Assembly: GCF_014931395.1 (NCBI RefSeq)
Contig: NZ_CP063120.1
Span: 851,501 to 915,500 of the forward strand
From: Haemophilus parainfluenzae
GTDB taxonomy: Bacteria > Pseudomonadota > Gammaproteobacteria > Enterobacterales > Pasteurellaceae
Reading direction: 5' to 3'
Length of the DNA stretch: 64,000 nt
The position numbers and the translations under genes are program-made. Below, in pieces: positions 36,008 to 47,266 of the stretch. The notes below the pieces were generated by a model. It made no database searches. It saw nothing but the letters and a program-made list of their open reading frames with translations, and was not told where the DNA came from. Every line of letters starts with the position of its first letter. The first letter of the stretch is position 1.

Positions 36008-36037
36008 AGAGAGAACCGCAATGTTCTCTCTTTTTTT
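36008..36037 (+). terminator. Terminator after ygfZ
   Basis: AGAGAGAAC (36008-36016), loop CGCAAT, GTTCTCTCT (36023-36031) and a run of seven T. It lies 46 bases beyond ygfZ and just before the -10-like TATAAT (36055-36060) of anmK. Confidence 0.9.
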
Positions 36038-36086
36038 ATTTTTTTAAAATCCGCTATAATTCTGAAAAACTCACGAATTGAACACT

Positions 36087-37205
36087 ATGACTTATTATCT
36101 TGGCATCATGTCTGGCACTAGTCTTGATGGGGTGGATATTGCCCTTACTGACATCCAATCGAATCAAACCAAATTAATTGCAGCAGATTTTACGCCGATG
36201 CCGGCAAATTTACGCGAAAAAGTGACCGCACTTATTCAATCTGGTGAAACATCATTACAAGCATTGGGTGAACTCGATCATCAATTTGGCTTGCTTTATG
36301 CCGATTGCGTAAATGCCTTTTTACATAAATACCAGTTAAAACCTGAGCAGATCGAAGCAATAGGCTGCCATGGTCAAACAGTGTGGCATTCCCCAAAAGG
36401 TCAATTTCCGTTTACCATGCAAATCGGTGATATGAATTTATTGGCGGCTAAAACAGGCATTACGGTCGTTGGCGATTTGCGCCGTAAAGATATGGCGTTT
36501 GGTGGACAAGGCGCGCCTTTGGTACCCGCTTTTCATCAAGCGGTCTTTTTTGATCCTCACTGGGCAACGGTGGTGCTTAATATTGGCGGTATTAGTAATG
36601 TATCGTTATTGATACCCGAAGAGCCTGTCATTGGCTTTGATACGGGAACGGGTAATACTTTGCTCGATCAATGGATCGAAAAGCATCAAGGCAAAGCTTA
36701 CGACAAAAATGGTGAATGGGCGGTTTCAGGTCAAGTGAATTCAGATTTGTTAGCGGCATTATTAGATGAAGATTTCTTTCAACTGCCACCACCGAAAAGC
36801 ACAGGGCGTGAATTATTTAATTTGGCTTGGCTAGAGAATAAAATTCAAAAAATAGCAGGCAAAACGACCGCACTTTTACCACAAGATGTGCAAGCCACTT
36901 TGGCTGAATTTACCGTGCAAAGTATTGTTTTAGCCCTTAATAATATTCAGACGACATTACCATGTCGATTACTTGTTTGTGGCGGTGGCGCTAAAAATCA
37001 GGCGATCATGAATGGTTTAAAACAAGCATTACCAAATTGGCGTATTCAACTGACGACTGAATTAAAACTTGATATCGATTATGTGGAGGCTGCGGCTTTT
37101 GCTTGGTTGGCTTATCGTCGTATGCATAATTTACCCGCTAATTTGCCGAGTGTGACGGGGGCCACAAGTGCGGTCAGTTTAGGGGCGATTTTTCCAAAGG
37201 AATAA
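36087..37205 (+). CDS. anmK: Anhydro-N-acetylmuramic acid kinase
   Basis: Recycling enzyme that opens and phosphorylates 1,6-anhydro-MurNAc to MurNAc-6-phosphate. 372 aa of the ASKHA fold. [17 protein letters not shown] is the phosphate-binding start; GCHGQTVWH and [11 protein letters not shown] follow; CGGGAKN near the end is the adenosine site. ATG at 36087 is preferred to an in-frame TTG at 36078. Three bases precede the murQ ATG, so the two consecutive enzymes form an operon. Confidence 0.96.
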   Translation: MTYYLGIMSGTSLDGVDIALTDIQSNQTKLIAADFTPMPANLREKVTALIQSGETSLQALGELDHQFGLLYADCVNAFLHKYQLKPEQIEAIGCHGQTVWHSPKGQFPFTMQIGDMNLLAAKTGITVVGDLRRKDMAFGGQGAPLVPAFHQAVFFDPHWATVVLNIGGISNVSLLIPEEPVIGFDTGTGNTLLDQWIEKHQGKAYDKNGEWAVSGQVNSDLLAALLDEDFFQLPPPKSTGRELFNLAWLENKIQKIAGKTTALLPQDVQATLAEFTVQSIVLALNNIQTTLPCRLLVCGGGAKNQAIMNGLKQALPNWRIQLTTELKLDIDYVEAAAFAWLAYRRMHNLPANLPSVTGATSAVSLGAIFPKE

Positions 37206-38117
<912 letters not shown>

Positions 38118-38126
38118 GCAAAAATA

Positions 38127-38156
38127 AAACGCTAGGCATCAAACCTAGCGTTTTTT
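38127..38156. terminator. Bidirectional terminator, murQ / phosphohexomutase
   Basis: AACGCTAGG (38128-38136) and CCTAGCGTT (38144-38152) with T-rich flanks on both sides. The two genes converge here. Confidence 0.88.
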
Positions 38157-38174
38157 ATCTAATAGTTTGCTCAA

Positions 38175-39833
38175 TTAGCAATCTTGTTTGCCGTAAGCAT
38201 CTTGACGAAGGATTTGACGAACGCCTTCATCAAATTGTGCTAAAACTTGATCCGCGTCTTTTGGATCTTTACCGCGAGCATCAAGATAGAACTTGATTTT
38301 CGGTTCAGTACCAGATGGACGAACGATTAAACGACTACCGTTTTCTAATACGAATACAAGGATGTCGCTTTGGCGGTCAGTTTTAGTGTGGTCGATGAAT
38401 TGTGCCACTTTAACACCACCTACTTCAGCTGGAGGCGTGTTACGAAGTGCGGTCATTAATTTACCGATTTCAGATAAATCGCTTACACGGATAGAAATTT
38501 GACCACTTACATAAGCACCGAATTCTTGTGTGAAGTCATTGGCGTAATCCGCTAATGTTTTACCTTGTGCTTTTAAGTGACGCACTAAATCTAAGAACAC
38601 GATAGCGGCAGAAATACCGTCTTTATCGCGTACTTTATCTGGGTCAACTAAGTAGCCAAGCGCTTCTTCGAAACCGAATAATAAGCCTTGAACTTTACCG
38701 ATGTATTTGAAACCGGTTAAGGTTTCTTCTGATTGGAAGCCGTATTTTTTCGCAATTTCAGCAAGCGCTGGAGAAGACACTAGAGAACAAGCTAATACGC
38801 CTTTCTCACCTTTTGCATGATATTGTTTTGCTAAATACCAACCTAAGAAACAGCCTACTACGTTGCCGTGTAAAGGTTTCCAGTTACCTTGTGCATCTGG
38901 AACAGCCACCGCTAAACGGTCTGCATCTGGGTCATTAGCAATAATGAATTCCGCATTGTGTTCTTTTGCTACTTTAATGGCTAAATCTAATGCCCCTTTT
39001 TCTTCTGGGTTAGGGAAGTTTACTGTTGGGAATGTGCCGTCTGGCCATACTTGTTCCGCCACAATATGAGGTTGTGGAAGCCCCGCTTTGGTTAAGGTTT
39101 TGCTTAGTACTTCATAGCCTACACCGTGCATTGCGGTATAAACGTAGTTAATGTCTGCTTTAGGTTCTTTAGCAAGAGAAGCGGTTTTTTCGATATAAGC
39201 GTTAACTACTTCATCATCTAATACCACATAATCTTGGCTACGTGGTAAATTTTTTACATTGCCTGCGGCGACTTTGTCGATTAATGCGGCGATATCTTTG
39301 TCAGCAGGAGAAACGATTTGGCCACCACCGTTCGCTTTACCTAAATACACTTTATAACCGTTATCTTCTGGTGGGTTGTGACTTGCTGTCACCATCACAC
39401 CTGCTGTGGTATCAAAATATTGAATTGCGTAAGCTAATACAGGAGTCGGTAATTTACGTGGAAGTAAATAAGCTTTCACACCTGCACCCGCCATGATTTC
39501 AGCAGTGTCACGTGCGAAAACATCAGAATTTTTACGACCATCATAACCAATCACGATAGAAGGTTGTTTGTCATAATCTTTTAAATAATCCGCTAAACCG
39601 CCGGCAGCTTGAGCTACTAATACACGGTTCATCCCCATAGGGCCAGCTTGTAATGGTCCACGAAGCCCCGCCGTACCAAATTGTAAACGACCACTAAAGC
39701 GCGCTTGTAATTCAGTTTTTGCTTTTTCATCACCGTTTTTCGCCGCCGTTAAAAGTGCGGTTAATTCTGCATGAGTTTCTGCATCAGGATCTTGGTTTAA
39801 CCAGTTTTGTGCAATATCAAAAAGCGTTGTCAT
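38175..39833 (-). CDS. Phosphohexomutase (phosphoglucomutase/phosphomannomutase family)
   Basis: Interconverts hexose-1- and hexose-6-phosphates, supplying sugar nucleotides for lipooligosaccharide. 552 aa, the long PgcA-like branch. The active-site phosphoserine loop is TASHNPPEDNGYKVYLGKA, the metal site NDPDADRLAVAV, and the phosphate-binding RPSGTEPKIKFYLDA at the C-terminus. All key residues are present. Glucose versus mannose specificity cannot be settled by eye. Convergent with murQ. Confidence 0.93.
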   Translation of the reverse strand: MTTLFDIAQNWLNQDPDAETHAELTALLTAAKNGDEKAKTELQARFSGRLQFGTAGLRGPLQAGPMGMNRVLVAQAAGGLADYLKDYDKQPSIVIGYDGRKNSDVFARDTAEIMAGAGVKAYLLPRKLPTPVLAYAIQYFDTTAGVMVTASHNPPEDNGYKVYLGKANGGGQIVSPADKDIAALIDKVAAGNVKNLPRSQDYVVLDDEVVNAYIEKTASLAKEPKADINYVYTAMHGVGYEVLSKTLTKAGLPQPHIVAEQVWPDGTFPTVNFPNPEEKGALDLAIKVAKEHNAEFIIANDPDADRLAVAVPDAQGNWKPLHGNVVGCFLGWYLAKQYHAKGEKGVLACSLVSSPALAEIAKKYGFQSEETLTGFKYIGKVQGLLFGFEEALGYLVDPDKVRDKDGISAAIVFLDLVRHLKAQGKTLADYANDFTQEFGAYVSGQISIRVSDLSEIGKLMTALRNTPPAEVGGVKVAQFIDHTKTDRQSDILVFVLENGSRLIVRPSGTEPKIKFYLDARGKDPKDADQVLAQFDEGVRQILRQDAYGKQDC

Positions 39834-39959
39834 GATGTTTTCTCCTTGTAAAAACTAATTCTTGTTAGACTAGCTGAAAATGGCTTTAATTTAAATGACT
39901 ATTTTGCTTTTTTACTGAAAATTTAAGCTTTTTTTGATCGCAACCGTTTTCTCTTGATA

Positions 39960-39992
39960 TAAAAACGGCGTAAAAAATATTTACGCCGTGAA
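39960..39992 (-). terminator. Terminator of the lipoprotein gene
   Basis: Reading leftward, ACGGCGTAAA and TTTACGCCGT arms (39964-39989) are followed by TTTTTAT. It lies about 35 bases beyond the stop of the lipoprotein gene at 40024. Confidence 0.85.
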
Positions 39993-40023
39993 TGAGATAT
40001 AAATTTATATAAAATAATAAAAA

Positions 40024-40593
40024 TTAGAGAAGAAGGGCAGAACCCCATTTTATAATATCAAAGAAGAATTTGTTTTGATTGGTTGCAATACCATCACCCG
40101 TTTTCTTCAATGTGCCGTCATCATTTTTCGTTTCATCTACCATGCCATTTACATACTGGCCTTTCACTACATCTAAGTCTTCTTTTGCCTGAGTACGTAA
40201 GATTTGGCAAGCTTTTGGCTCTAATGCATCGACATCACCAAGTTCTGCGCGGAATTTCTTAAATTGATAGGTTGCATAATTCATCGATTTTTCATCTTTT
40301 TGAATCATTTTTACATAATCTTCACCGATGATTTTTTCTAACGGATAGAAAAAGACATATTGGGAATGAATATAGCTATCTTCTTTGGCAAAATGTTGTT
40401 GCTGAATGCGAGTTAAATTTGGATAGATACATTGCTCAGCTTGTTTACTTGCTACAGCCCATGTTTTTGCATTGGCATCAGATAGGAGATAGTCTGCTTG
40501 TGCGAATTCAGCAGGAATAGTTGATTGCGATGAACCAAATAAACTACAAGCATTCAATAACATGATGCTGCTTAAAAAAATAATTTTTTTCAC
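40024..40593 (-). CDS. Putative lipoprotein, DUF5358-like
   Basis: 189 aa. [16 protein letters not shown] is a lipoprotein signal, lipobox LLNAC with acylated Cys16; residue +2 is Ser, predicting outer-membrane sorting. Two further Cys in EQCIYPN and KACQILR could pair. From memory it belongs to a Pasteurellaceae lipoprotein family (DUF5358). Function unknown. It is divergent from menB and ends at its own terminator. Confidence 0.75.
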   Translation of the reverse strand: MKKIIFLSSIMLLNACSLFGSSQSTIPAEFAQADYLLSDANAKTWAVASKQAEQCIYPNLTRIQQQHFAKEDSYIHSQYVFFYPLEKIIGEDYVKMIQKDEKSMNYATYQFKKFRAELGDVDALEPKACQILRTQAKEDLDVVKGQYVNGMVDETKNDDGTLKKTGDGIATNQNKFFFDIIKWGSALLL

Positions 40594-40737
40594 TTAAATT
40601 TCCTTACTAAAGTTGGAATGGCGGAATTTTAACAATAACGACATAATTGTAAAGTCTTCAGTAGTTGATTTTCTTTCCTGAAGTAAGAAACTTCCGCTAT
40701 AATGACCGCACTTTTTACACTTATAAAGGAAAGAACA

Positions 40738-41595
40738 ATGCAAAATCCAAAAGATGATGTTTTATATGCACCAGTTGAGTGGGTTGACCATAGCGAAGGT
40801 TATACTGATATCCGTTTCCACAAATCGACTGATGGTATTGCAAAAATCACGATTAACCGTCCGGATGTGCGTAATGCATTTCGTCCGCAAACAGTCAAAG
40901 AAATGATCCATGCATTTTCTAACGCACGTTTCGATGAAAAAATCGGTGTGATTGTATTAACCGGCGAAGGCGAAAAAGCATTCTGTTCTGGTGGTGACCA
41001 AAAAATTCGTGGTGACTACGGCGGTTACAAAGATGAAAGCGGTGTGCATCACTTAAATGTATTGGATTTTCAACGTGATATTCGTACTTGTCCAAAACCA
41101 GTGGTGGCAATGGTCGCAGGTTATGCAATTGGTGGGGGGCACGTACTTCATATGTTATGTGATTTAACTATTGCGGCAGACAATGCGATTTTCGGTCAAA
41201 CTGGTCCTAAAGTCGGTTCATTTGATGGTGGCTGGGGTGCAAGCTATATGGCACGTTTAGTGGGGCAGAAAAAAGCCCGCGAAATTTGGTTCTTATGCCG
41301 CCAATATAATGCACAAGAAGCATTAGATATGGGCCTAGTGAATACTGTTGTGCCTTACGCTGATTTAGAAAAAGAAACTGTGCGTTGGTGCCGTGAAATG
41401 TTACGTAATAGCCCAATTGCGCTACGTTGCTTGAAAGCTGCATTGAATGCAGACTGCGATGGCCAATCTGGCTTACAAGAATTAGCGGGTAATGCAACCA
41501 TGTTGTTCTATATGACTGAAGAAGGACAAGAAGGTCGTAACGCGTTCAACGAAAAACGCGCACCAGACTTCAGCAAATTTAGACGCAATCCTTAA
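40738..41595 (+). CDS. menB: 1,4-dihydroxy-2-naphthoyl-CoA synthase
   Basis: Crotonase-fold enzyme closing the naphthoquinone ring in menaquinone synthesis, the electron carrier for anaerobic respiration. 285 aa from ATG 40738 (AAAGGAAAG upstream); an in-frame ATG at 40702 is less likely. The oxyanion-hole segment [33 protein letters not shown], and [19 protein letters not shown] are all intact. menC, its pathway partner, follows but is separated by a glycosyltransferase. Confidence 0.97.
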   Translation: MQNPKDDVLYAPVEWVDHSEGYTDIRFHKSTDGIAKITINRPDVRNAFRPQTVKEMIHAFSNARFDEKIGVIVLTGEGEKAFCSGGDQKIRGDYGGYKDESGVHHLNVLDFQRDIRTCPKPVVAMVAGYAIGGGHVLHMLCDLTIAADNAIFGQTGPKVGSFDGGWGASYMARLVGQKKAREIWFLCRQYNAQEALDMGLVNTVVPYADLEKETVRWCREMLRNSPIALRCLKAALNADCDGQSGLQELAGNATMLFYMTEEGQEGRNAFNEKRAPDFSKFRRNP

Positions 41596-41608
41596 TTTGA
41601 ACATAAAA

Positions 41609-41640
41609 GTGCGGTTAGAAATCTGTGTGTTTTTAACCGC
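41609..41640 (+). repeat. Left copy of a 32-bp direct repeat flanking the GT25 gene
   Basis: It starts GTGCGGTTAGAAATCTG and ends TTTTTAACCGC. It matches 42464-42495 with one mismatch (G for A). It contains an uptake signal, and the right copy is a complete hairpin. Confidence 0.9.
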
Positions 41641-41687
41641 CTTGTCGTGATATATCTCAATCCTTATTCATATTTTAGAATTATTTT

Positions 41688-42458
41688 ATGTCCTGTGTAA
41701 AACAACATAATTATGTGATTAGCTTAACCAGAGAAACAAAACGTCGCAAACATATTGAACAAGAATTTGGTCGGCAAAATATCCTTTTTTCATTTTTTGA
41801 TGCAGAGACACCAGATCGTATTGAGGATGTTGCAAAGAAATTTAATATTATTTTAGATCGCTCTTCAGAAGCTAAATTATGGGATGGGGAAATCGGTTGT
41901 GCGTTAAGTCATATCTCACTATGGAATTTAGCATTAGAAAAGAGCTTGGATTATATCAATATTTTTGAAGATGATGTTTACTTAGGCGAGAATGCAAAAG
42001 AGCTGTTAGAAGTTGATTATTTGCCTGATGATATTGATGTATTGAAGCTTGAAGCTAATGGAAGAATGGTATTTCGCGCGCCTAGACCAGCAAAGTATGA
42101 TAGAAAGATTTATCCCATAACATTTAAGCAATCAGGAACGGCGGGTTATACCGTGACAGCGAAAGGCGCTAAATATCTTCTCGAACAGGTGAAAAATAAA
42201 CCCCTTGAAGTGGCCATTGATTCTCTTATCTTTGAGCATTTTTTGAATTTAAAGGATTATAAAGTGGTTCAGCTTTCACCAGGGATTTGTGTGCAAGATT
42301 TTGTTGTGAATCCGGATAAGCCTTTTGAAAGTAGTTTGCAAAAAGGTCGAGAGTCGGTTTGTGAAAATCAAACGAAATTTTCAGTCTTTGAAAGAATCAT
42401 AAACGAATTTATGAGAGTAAAACGTAAATTATTTATGAAACAAGTGCCTTTTAAATAG
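41688..42458 (+). CDS. Glycosyltransferase family 25 (LOS galactosyltransferase-like)
   Basis: 256-aa cytoplasmic enzyme of the Lex2B/LpsA/LgtB group, adding galactose or glucose to lipooligosaccharide. [44 protein letters not shown] (Glu94-Asp-Asp, nucleotide-sugar site) and [19 protein letters not shown] are diagnostic. No tetranucleotide tract is present, so no phase variation of the usual type. It interrupts menB-menC and is bordered on both sides by 32-bp direct repeats, pointing to insertion. Confidence 0.9.
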   Translation: MSCVKQHNYVISLTRETKRRKHIEQEFGRQNILFSFFDAETPDRIEDVAKKFNIILDRSSEAKLWDGEIGCALSHISLWNLALEKSLDYINIFEDDVYLGENAKELLEVDYLPDDIDVLKLEANGRMVFRAPRPAKYDRKIYPITFKQSGTAGYTVTAKGAKYLLEQVKNKPLEVAIDSLIFEHFLNLKDYKVVQLSPGICVQDFVVNPDKPFESSLQKGRESVCENQTKFSVFERIINEFMRVKRKLFMKQVPFK

Positions 42459-42463
42459 AATAC

Positions 42464-42502
42464 GTGCGGTTAAAAATCTGTGTGTTTTTAACCGCACTTT
42501 TA
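42464..42502 (+). terminator. Right direct-repeat copy, forming a hairpin terminator
   Basis: GTGCGGTTAAAAA (42464-42476), loop TCTGTGTG, TTTTTAACCGCAC (42485-42497), then TTTTA. It is a 13-bp stem with inverted uptake signals. 42464-42495 is the second copy of the flanking repeat. Confidence 0.8.
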
Positions 42503-42519
42503 CCATCAAGGAGAATAAG

Positions 42520-43509
42520 ATGGAAACCAAATCATTTAATCTTTATCGTTATTCTATTCCCGTTGATAGTCAGTTAATCTTGCGTGGGCGTTTTTTAAAA
42601 CGTCGAGAAGGCTTGATTGTACGTGTTGCCTGTAGCCGTGATGGATGGGGAGAAATCGCACCTTTACCAGGGTTTAGCGAAGAAACCCTTGATCAAGCGC
42701 AAGAGCAAGCACTTGAATGGCTAACGAATTGGTGTCATGCGAGCTGTGAAGCGCCAAGAGTGCCCCTTGACGGTTGCTATCCTTCCGTTGCTTTCGGTAT
42801 TAGCACGGCGATGGATGAGATGAAGCGTTATTTAAATGAGGAAGGCAACTATCATACTGCACCGTTGTGCTATGGCGATCCTGATGAGTTATATGCGGAA
42901 CTGAATCAAATGCCCGGTGACAAAGTGGCTAAAATTAAAGTCGGTATGTATGAAGCGAATCGTGATGGCTTGATTACGGATATGTTTCTTGAAGCTATTC
43001 CTGATTTGCAATTACGTCTAGATGCAAATCGTCAATGGACCTTGGAAAAGGCATTAAAATTCGCGGAGAAAGTAAAACCGCAGCATCGTTCACGTATTCA
43101 ATTTCTGGAAGAACCTTGTAAAACCCGTGAAGAAAGCCGCCAGTTTGCCGCTCAAACAGGCATTAATATTGCTTGGGATGAAAGTGTGCGAGAGCCTGAC
43201 TTCCTTCTAGAAAAAGAACCGCACTTAAGCGCCATTGTGATTAAACCAACATTGATTGGCTCGCTGCAAGATTGTCAAAAGCTGATTGCACAAGCGCATA
43301 GCTTAGGCATAAAAGCGGTGATCAGCTCGAGTATTGAAAGTAGCCTTGGATTGACGCAACTTGCTCGTATTGCAGCACAATATACACCCAATGAAATACC
43401 TGGGTTGGATACATTGAATTTGATGCAACATCAGGTATTACGAGCATGGCCGGGCTCAGATTTACCGTTAATTGATTTGAATTCAGAATTTATTACCAAA
43501 ATTGCATAG
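42520..43509 (+). CDS. menC: o-Succinylbenzoate synthase
   Basis: Enolase-superfamily dehydratase making o-succinylbenzoate for menaquinone. 329 aa. The catalytic Lys pair lies in AKIKVGMY and [10 protein letters not shown]; metal ligands are in [14 protein letters not shown] and [16 protein letters not shown] nine bases before the ATG supports the start. It belongs with menB, from which it is separated by the inserted GT25 gene. Confidence 0.95.
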   Translation: METKSFNLYRYSIPVDSQLILRGRFLKRREGLIVRVACSRDGWGEIAPLPGFSEETLDQAQEQALEWLTNWCHASCEAPRVPLDGCYPSVAFGISTAMDEMKRYLNEEGNYHTAPLCYGDPDELYAELNQMPGDKVAKIKVGMYEANRDGLITDMFLEAIPDLQLRLDANRQWTLEKALKFAEKVKPQHRSRIQFLEEPCKTREESRQFAAQTGINIAWDESVREPDFLLEKEPHLSAIVIKPTLIGSLQDCQKLIAQAHSLGIKAVISSSIESSLGLTQLARIAAQYTPNEIPGLDTLNLMQHQVLRAWPGSDLPLIDLNSEFITKIA

Positions 43510-43569
43510 AGATACGACCACCATTACATAAAAAATCGCTATAATTCGCACAAGTTAAAGGATGTGAAA

Positions 43570-44022
43570 ATGTCAAAAAAATTCAATATTTTGCTGTTAA
43601 ATGGCCCGAACTTGAATATGTTGGGCGCAAGAGAACCAAAACATTATGGTTCGCTTTCATTATCTGCCATTGAAGAACATGTGACCAAACTTGCTGCGCA
43701 GCATGATGTGAATTTGGCGTGTTTCCAAGCAAATAGCGAAGAAAAGTTAATTGATAAGATTCATCAAAGTTTTCAGAAAGTGGATTTTATTTTAATTAAC
43801 CCGGCAGCTTATACGCATACCAGTGTTGCATTGCGTGATGCGTTGCTAGCGGTGTCAATTCCGTTTGTTGAAATTCATTTATCTAATGTGCATAAGCGCG
43901 AGCCATTCCGTCATCATTCTTACTTTAGTGATGTGGCTGAAGGCGTGATTTGTGGCTTAGGTGCAAAAGGCTATGAGTTTGCGCTTCAATTTGCATTGGA
44001 TTTTTTAAATAAAAAAGCATAA
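43570..44022 (+). CDS. aroQ: 3-dehydroquinate dehydratase, type II
   Basis: Shikimate-pathway enzyme, 150 aa, dodecamer. [21 protein letters not shown] contains the lid Tyr; [17 protein letters not shown] and [17 protein letters not shown] carry the active-site His and Arg. ATG at 43570 with AAGGATG upstream is preferred to the in-frame GTG at 43564. It precedes accB-accC, an order common in gammaproteobacteria. Confidence 0.97.
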   Translation: MSKKFNILLLNGPNLNMLGAREPKHYGSLSLSAIEEHVTKLAAQHDVNLACFQANSEEKLIDKIHQSFQKVDFILINPAAYTHTSVALRDALLAVSIPFVEIHLSNVHKREPFRHHSYFSDVAEGVICGLGAKGYEFALQFALDFLNKKA

Positions 44023-44115
44023 ATTTTCATAAAATTTACAGATTTTCGCAGAAATTTATCGCAAAGTTCATGATTTTGCGGTAATCTTGCCGACACAAAA
44101 ACAGGTTTCAAAATG

Positions 44116-44149
44116 ACCGCACTTTGGGAATCCATTCTGAAAGTGCGGT
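44116..44149. terminator. Inverted uptake-signal pair between aroQ and accB
   Basis: ACCGCACTTTG (44116-) and AAAGTGCGGT (44140-44149) can form a hairpin, but the tail is not T-rich (TAACAATTC). It may be a weak terminator or only a paired uptake site. Confidence 0.6.
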
Positions 44150-44181
44150 TAACAATTCATTATTATTTTTAGGAAGAACGT

Positions 44182-44646
44182 ATGGACATTCGTAAAATCA
44201 AAAAACTGATTGAATTAGTAGAAGAATCGGGCATCACTGAATTAGAAGTGCAAGAAGAAGAAGGTACAGTACGTATTAGTCGTGCGGCACCAGCCGTTGC
44301 ACCTGCGGCAATTCAATATGCAGCAGCACCTGTTGCACCGGTTGCGGCTCCTGCTGCTGCACCAGCACCTGCAGCGGCTGCACCAGCGGAAGCGCCGGCA
44401 GCTGAAGTGTCAGGATACCAAGTGCGTTCACCAATGGTAGGTACATTCTATCGTAGCCCAAGCCCAGAAGCGAAAGCTTTTGTGGAAGTGGGACAAACAG
44501 TCAAAGTAGGCGATGCGCTTTGTATCGTTGAAGCAATGAAAATGATGAACCGTATCGAAGCTGATAAAGCTGGTGTGGTTAAAGCAATCTTAGTAAATGA
44601 TGGCGAAGCGGTTGAATTTGATCAACCATTGATCGTTATCGAATAA
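44182..44646 (+). CDS. accB: Biotin carboxyl carrier protein of acetyl-CoA carboxylase
   Basis: 154 aa. Carries biotin between carboxylase and transferase of acetyl-CoA carboxylase, the first step of fatty-acid synthesis. An N-terminal domain ([20 protein letters not shown]), an Ala/Pro-rich flexible linker (about 35-75) and the biotinyl domain with EAMKMMN, biotinylated Lys120, are present. AccC follows 60 bases on, behind a hairpin. Confidence 0.97.
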   Translation: MDIRKIKKLIELVEESGITELEVQEEEGTVRISRAAPAVAPAAIQYAAAPVAPVAAPAAAPAPAAAAPAEAPAAEVSGYQVRSPMVGTFYRSPSPEAKAFVEVGQTVKVGDALCIVEAMKMMNRIEADKAGVVKAILVNDGEAVEFDQPLIVIE

Positions 44647-44661
44647 TCCCTATCAATCTGA

Positions 44662-44688
44662 AATGGCGAGCTTTCTCGCCATTTTTTC
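44662..44688 (+). terminator. Hairpin between accB and accC (attenuator candidate)
   Basis: AATGGCGAG (44662-44670), loop CTTT, CTCGCCATT (44675-44683), then TTTT. A complete intrinsic terminator shape lies inside the accBC operon and could lower accC relative to accB. Confidence 0.8.
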
Positions 44689-44706
44689 ACCCAAGTGGAA
44701 ATTATT

Positions 44707-46053
44707 ATGTTAGAAAAAGTTGTGATTGCTAACCGTGGTGAAATTGCACTGCGTATTTTGCGTGCCTGTAAAGAATTAGGCATTAAAACCGTGGCGGTTC
44801 ACTCTACCGCTGACCGTGATTTAAAACACGTATTACTTGCAGATGAAACAGTTTGTATCGGACCTGCGCCATCTGTAAAAAGTTATTTAAATATTCCTGC
44901 TATTATTGCTGCAGCAGAAGTAACAGGTGCGGATGCGATTCACCCTGGTTATGGTTTCCTTTCTGAAAACGCGGATTTTGCAGAGCAAGTTGAGCGTTCT
45001 GGTTTTATCTTTATTGGTCCAACTGCAGACGTTATTCGTTTGATGGGGGATAAAGTTTCTGCGATTAAAGCAATGAAAAAAGCGGGCGTGCCTTGCGTAC
45101 CTGGTTCAGATGGCCCAGTAGGTAGCGATATCGCGAAAAATAAAGAAATTGCAAAACGTATTGGCTATCCAATTATTATCAAGGCGTCTGGCGGTGGCGG
45201 TGGTCGTGGTATGCGCGTGGTACGTAGTGAAGATGCACTTGAAGAATCCATTGCGATGACAAAAGCAGAAGCAAAAGCAGCGTTTAACAATGATATGGTT
45301 TACATGGAAAAATATTTAGAAAATCCACGCCATATTGAAATTCAAGTTTTAGCGGATACACACGGTAACGCAATCTATCTTGCAGAGCGTGATTGTTCTA
45401 TGCAGCGCCGTCACCAAAAAGTGGTGGAAGAAGCACCCGCACCAGGTATTACCGAAGAAGTTCGTCGTGATATTGGTTCTCGTTGTGCGAAGGCTTGTGT
45501 TGAAATTGGCTATCGCGGTGCAGGTACATTTGAATTCTTATATGAAAATGGTGAGTTCTATTTCATCGAAATGAATACTCGTATTCAAGTCGAACACCCA
45601 GTAACAGAAATGATTACTGGTGTGGATTTGGTGAAAGAACAATTGCGTATTGCGGCTGGTTTACCACTTTCTTATAAACAAGAAGATATTAAAGTGAAAG
45701 GTCATGCAATTGAATGTCGTATCAATGCAGAAGATCCAAAAACATTCTTACCATCTCCAGGTAAAGTGGTACACTTGCACTCACCAGGTGGTTTAGGCGT
45801 TCGTTGGGATTCTCATGTGTATGGTGGTTATACCGTTCCTCCGCATTATGATTCTATGATCGCAAAATTAATCACATACGGTGATACTCGTGATGTAGCA
45901 ATCCGTCGTATGCAAAATGCATTATCAGAAACGATCATTGACGGTATCAAAACCAATATCCCTCTTCATGAAATTATTCTTGAAGATGAAAACTTCCAAA
46001 AAGGTGGTGCCAATATCCACTACTTAGAGAAGAAATTAGGGATGTATGATTAA
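44707..46053 (+). CDS. accC: Biotin carboxylase subunit of acetyl-CoA carboxylase
   Basis: 448-aa ATP-grasp enzyme that carboxylates biotin on Acc[21 protein letters not shown] starts the N-domain; the glycine-rich ATP loop [12 protein letters not shown] and the catalytic [15 protein letters not shown] are intact. ATG at 44707 is chosen; the upstream in-frame GTG adds four odd residues. A hairpin at about 46057-46090 follows as terminator. Confidence 0.97.
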   Translation: MLEKVVIANRGEIALRILRACKELGIKTVAVHSTADRDLKHVLLADETVCIGPAPSVKSYLNIPAIIAAAEVTGADAIHPGYGFLSENADFAEQVERSGFIFIGPTADVIRLMGDKVSAIKAMKKAGVPCVPGSDGPVGSDIAKNKEIAKRIGYPIIIKASGGGGGRGMRVVRSEDALEESIAMTKAEAKAAFNNDMVYMEKYLENPRHIEIQVLADTHGNAIYLAERDCSMQRRHQKVVEEAPAPGITEEVRRDIGSRCAKACVEIGYRGAGTFEFLYENGEFYFIEMNTRIQVEHPVTEMITGVDLVKEQLRIAAGLPLSYKQEDIKVKGHAIECRINAEDPKTFLPSPGKVVHLHSPGGLGVRWDSHVYGGYTVPPHYDSMIAKLITYGDTRDVAIRRMQNALSETIIDGIKTNIPLHEIILEDENFQKGGANIHYLEKKLGMYD

Positions 46054-46056
46054 AAT

Positions 46057-46090
46057 AAAACGGCTAACATAATTAGGTTGGCCGTTTCAT
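46057..46090 (+). terminator. Terminator after accC
   Basis: AAACGGCTAAC and GTTGGCCGTTT arms (one G-T pair) surround ATAATTAG, followed by a T-containing tail. It begins four bases beyond the accC stop. Confidence 0.75.
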
Positions 46091-46190
46091 TATTCATAAT
46101 TAATTTTATATTCATCCATTATAATTTTTATTTGAAAATCTATTTTAAACCCCTTTATAATCTGGGCTTATTTTTTACTAAGGAAAAACA

Positions 46191-47150
46191 ATGAAATTTA
46201 ATCTCTCTAAATTAAGCTTAACAATTCTTGCAACTGTAACGTTAGCCGCCTGTGGAAGTAGTGGTGGTAGCAATACTCAACCAGTAAACCAAGCAAAACC
46301 AACTGAGCAAGTAAAAACAACTGAGCAAGTAAAAACAACTGAGGCAGTGAAGCCAGCTGAGCAAGTGAAACCAACTGAGCAAGTAAAACCAACTGAGGCA
46401 GTGAAGCCAGCTGAGCAACCAAAACCAGCTGAGCAACCAAAATCTGAAGAGCAAATGATTCTTAGTCGAGTAGGATTTGAAGTTAATAAAGAAACTAGAG
46501 TAGTTACCACAATTGAAAGACAAATACATAGTGACAATAACGTGAATCTTGTTAATGTTGAAGGTAAAGCAATTGAAATTATTCCATCAGGGTATTACGA
46601 ACGTCCCGGATTCATTGGAACTAATGAGAAAGAAGTTCTACAGGCTGATTATCCTGAATTGCGTTCTATTAGTGGTAAAAACTATAAAAATATTCGTTGG
46701 GGAAAATTTACAGAGCCTACTTTAGGTTCTGATTATTATGTCGCATTTGGTGTAAATCCAACAACAGAAATGCCACAATCAGGTACAGCAAATTATACTG
46801 GAAATGGTATGCATGTAGAGAAGCTGGCTGATGGCTTAGATTCTAATTTATCATTTGTAAAATTAACGGCTAATTTCGCAGATAAAACATTAAATGGAAC
46901 AATTTCTTTAGCAAAAACAGGCTTTAAAGATGAACTTGTATTAAATGGTATTGCTGGGGGAGCTCTTCCTCCTCATCTACATTTCGATGATGTTTCCTTA
47001 TCTGCCAAAATTCAAGGCAATAAATTTAGTGGAATAAGCGAGAAAGGTGTTCATGCCGAAGGTGGGTTCTACGGAAAAGATGCTGAAGAAGTCGCAGGAA
47101 CTTACAAAGGAAAAGATGCTATGGGTGTCTTTGGTGCTAGAAAAAATTAG
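46191..47150 (+). CDS. TbpB-like surface lipoprotein with hexapeptide repeats
   Basis: 319 aa. MKFNLSKLSLTILATVTLAAC is a lipoprotein signal (lipobox LAAC, Cys21, followed by GSSGGS). Residues 36-90 hold nine KPTEQV-type hexapeptides, a spacer off the membrane. The C-terminal half ends with GGFYGKDAEEVAGTYKGKD, the signature of the transferrin-binding-protein-B beta-barrel domain of Slam-exported lipoproteins. Surface display is likely. The ligand is unknown; it is too short to be a full TbpB, and no Slam or TonB receptor gene is next to it. Confidence 0.8.
   Translation: MKFNLSKLSLTILATVTLAACGSSGGSNTQPVNQAKPTEQVKTTEQVKTTEAVKPAEQVKPTEQVKPTEAVKPAEQPKPAEQPKSEEQMILSRVGFEVNKETRVVTTIERQIHSDNNVNLVNVEGKAIEIIPSGYYERPGFIGTNEKEVLQADYPELRSISGKNYKNIRWGKFTEPTLGSDYYVAFGVNPTTEMPQSGTANYTGNGMHVEKLADGLDSNLSFVKLTANFADKTLNGTISLAKTGFKDELVLNGIAGGALPPHLHFDDVSLSAKIQGNKFSGISEKGVHAEGGFYGKDAEEVAGTYKGKDAMGVFGARKN
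46297..46455 (+). repeat. 18-bp tandem repeats in the lipoprotein gene
   Basis: Nine degenerate copies encode hexapeptides of the type K-P/T-T/A-E-Q/A-V. Two blocks of three units (from about 46341 and 46395) are nearly identical. The unit is in frame, so slippage changes stalk length, not reading frame. Confidence 0.88.
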
Positions 47151-47168
47151 AAATTTTCTGTCAATTTA

Positions 47169-47200
47169 AAAGCAAGCCTTGAGCTTGCTTTATTTTTATA
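47169..47200 (+). terminator. Terminator after the TbpB-like gene
   Basis: AAAGCAAGC and GCTTGCTTT around loop CTTGA, then TATTTTTA. Lies 18 bases past the stop. Confidence 0.85.
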
Positions 47201-47266
47201 CTTGAGATAGAAATAAATATCTAATTTAGATTTATAATAGATAAAATTTTTTAACAGGAACTAAGA

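Noticed and set aside
41688..42458. Phase-variable tetranucleotide tract expected in Haemophilus LOS glycosyltransferase genes
   Set aside because: None seen at the 5' end or within this GT25 gene or the other three glycosyltransferases.
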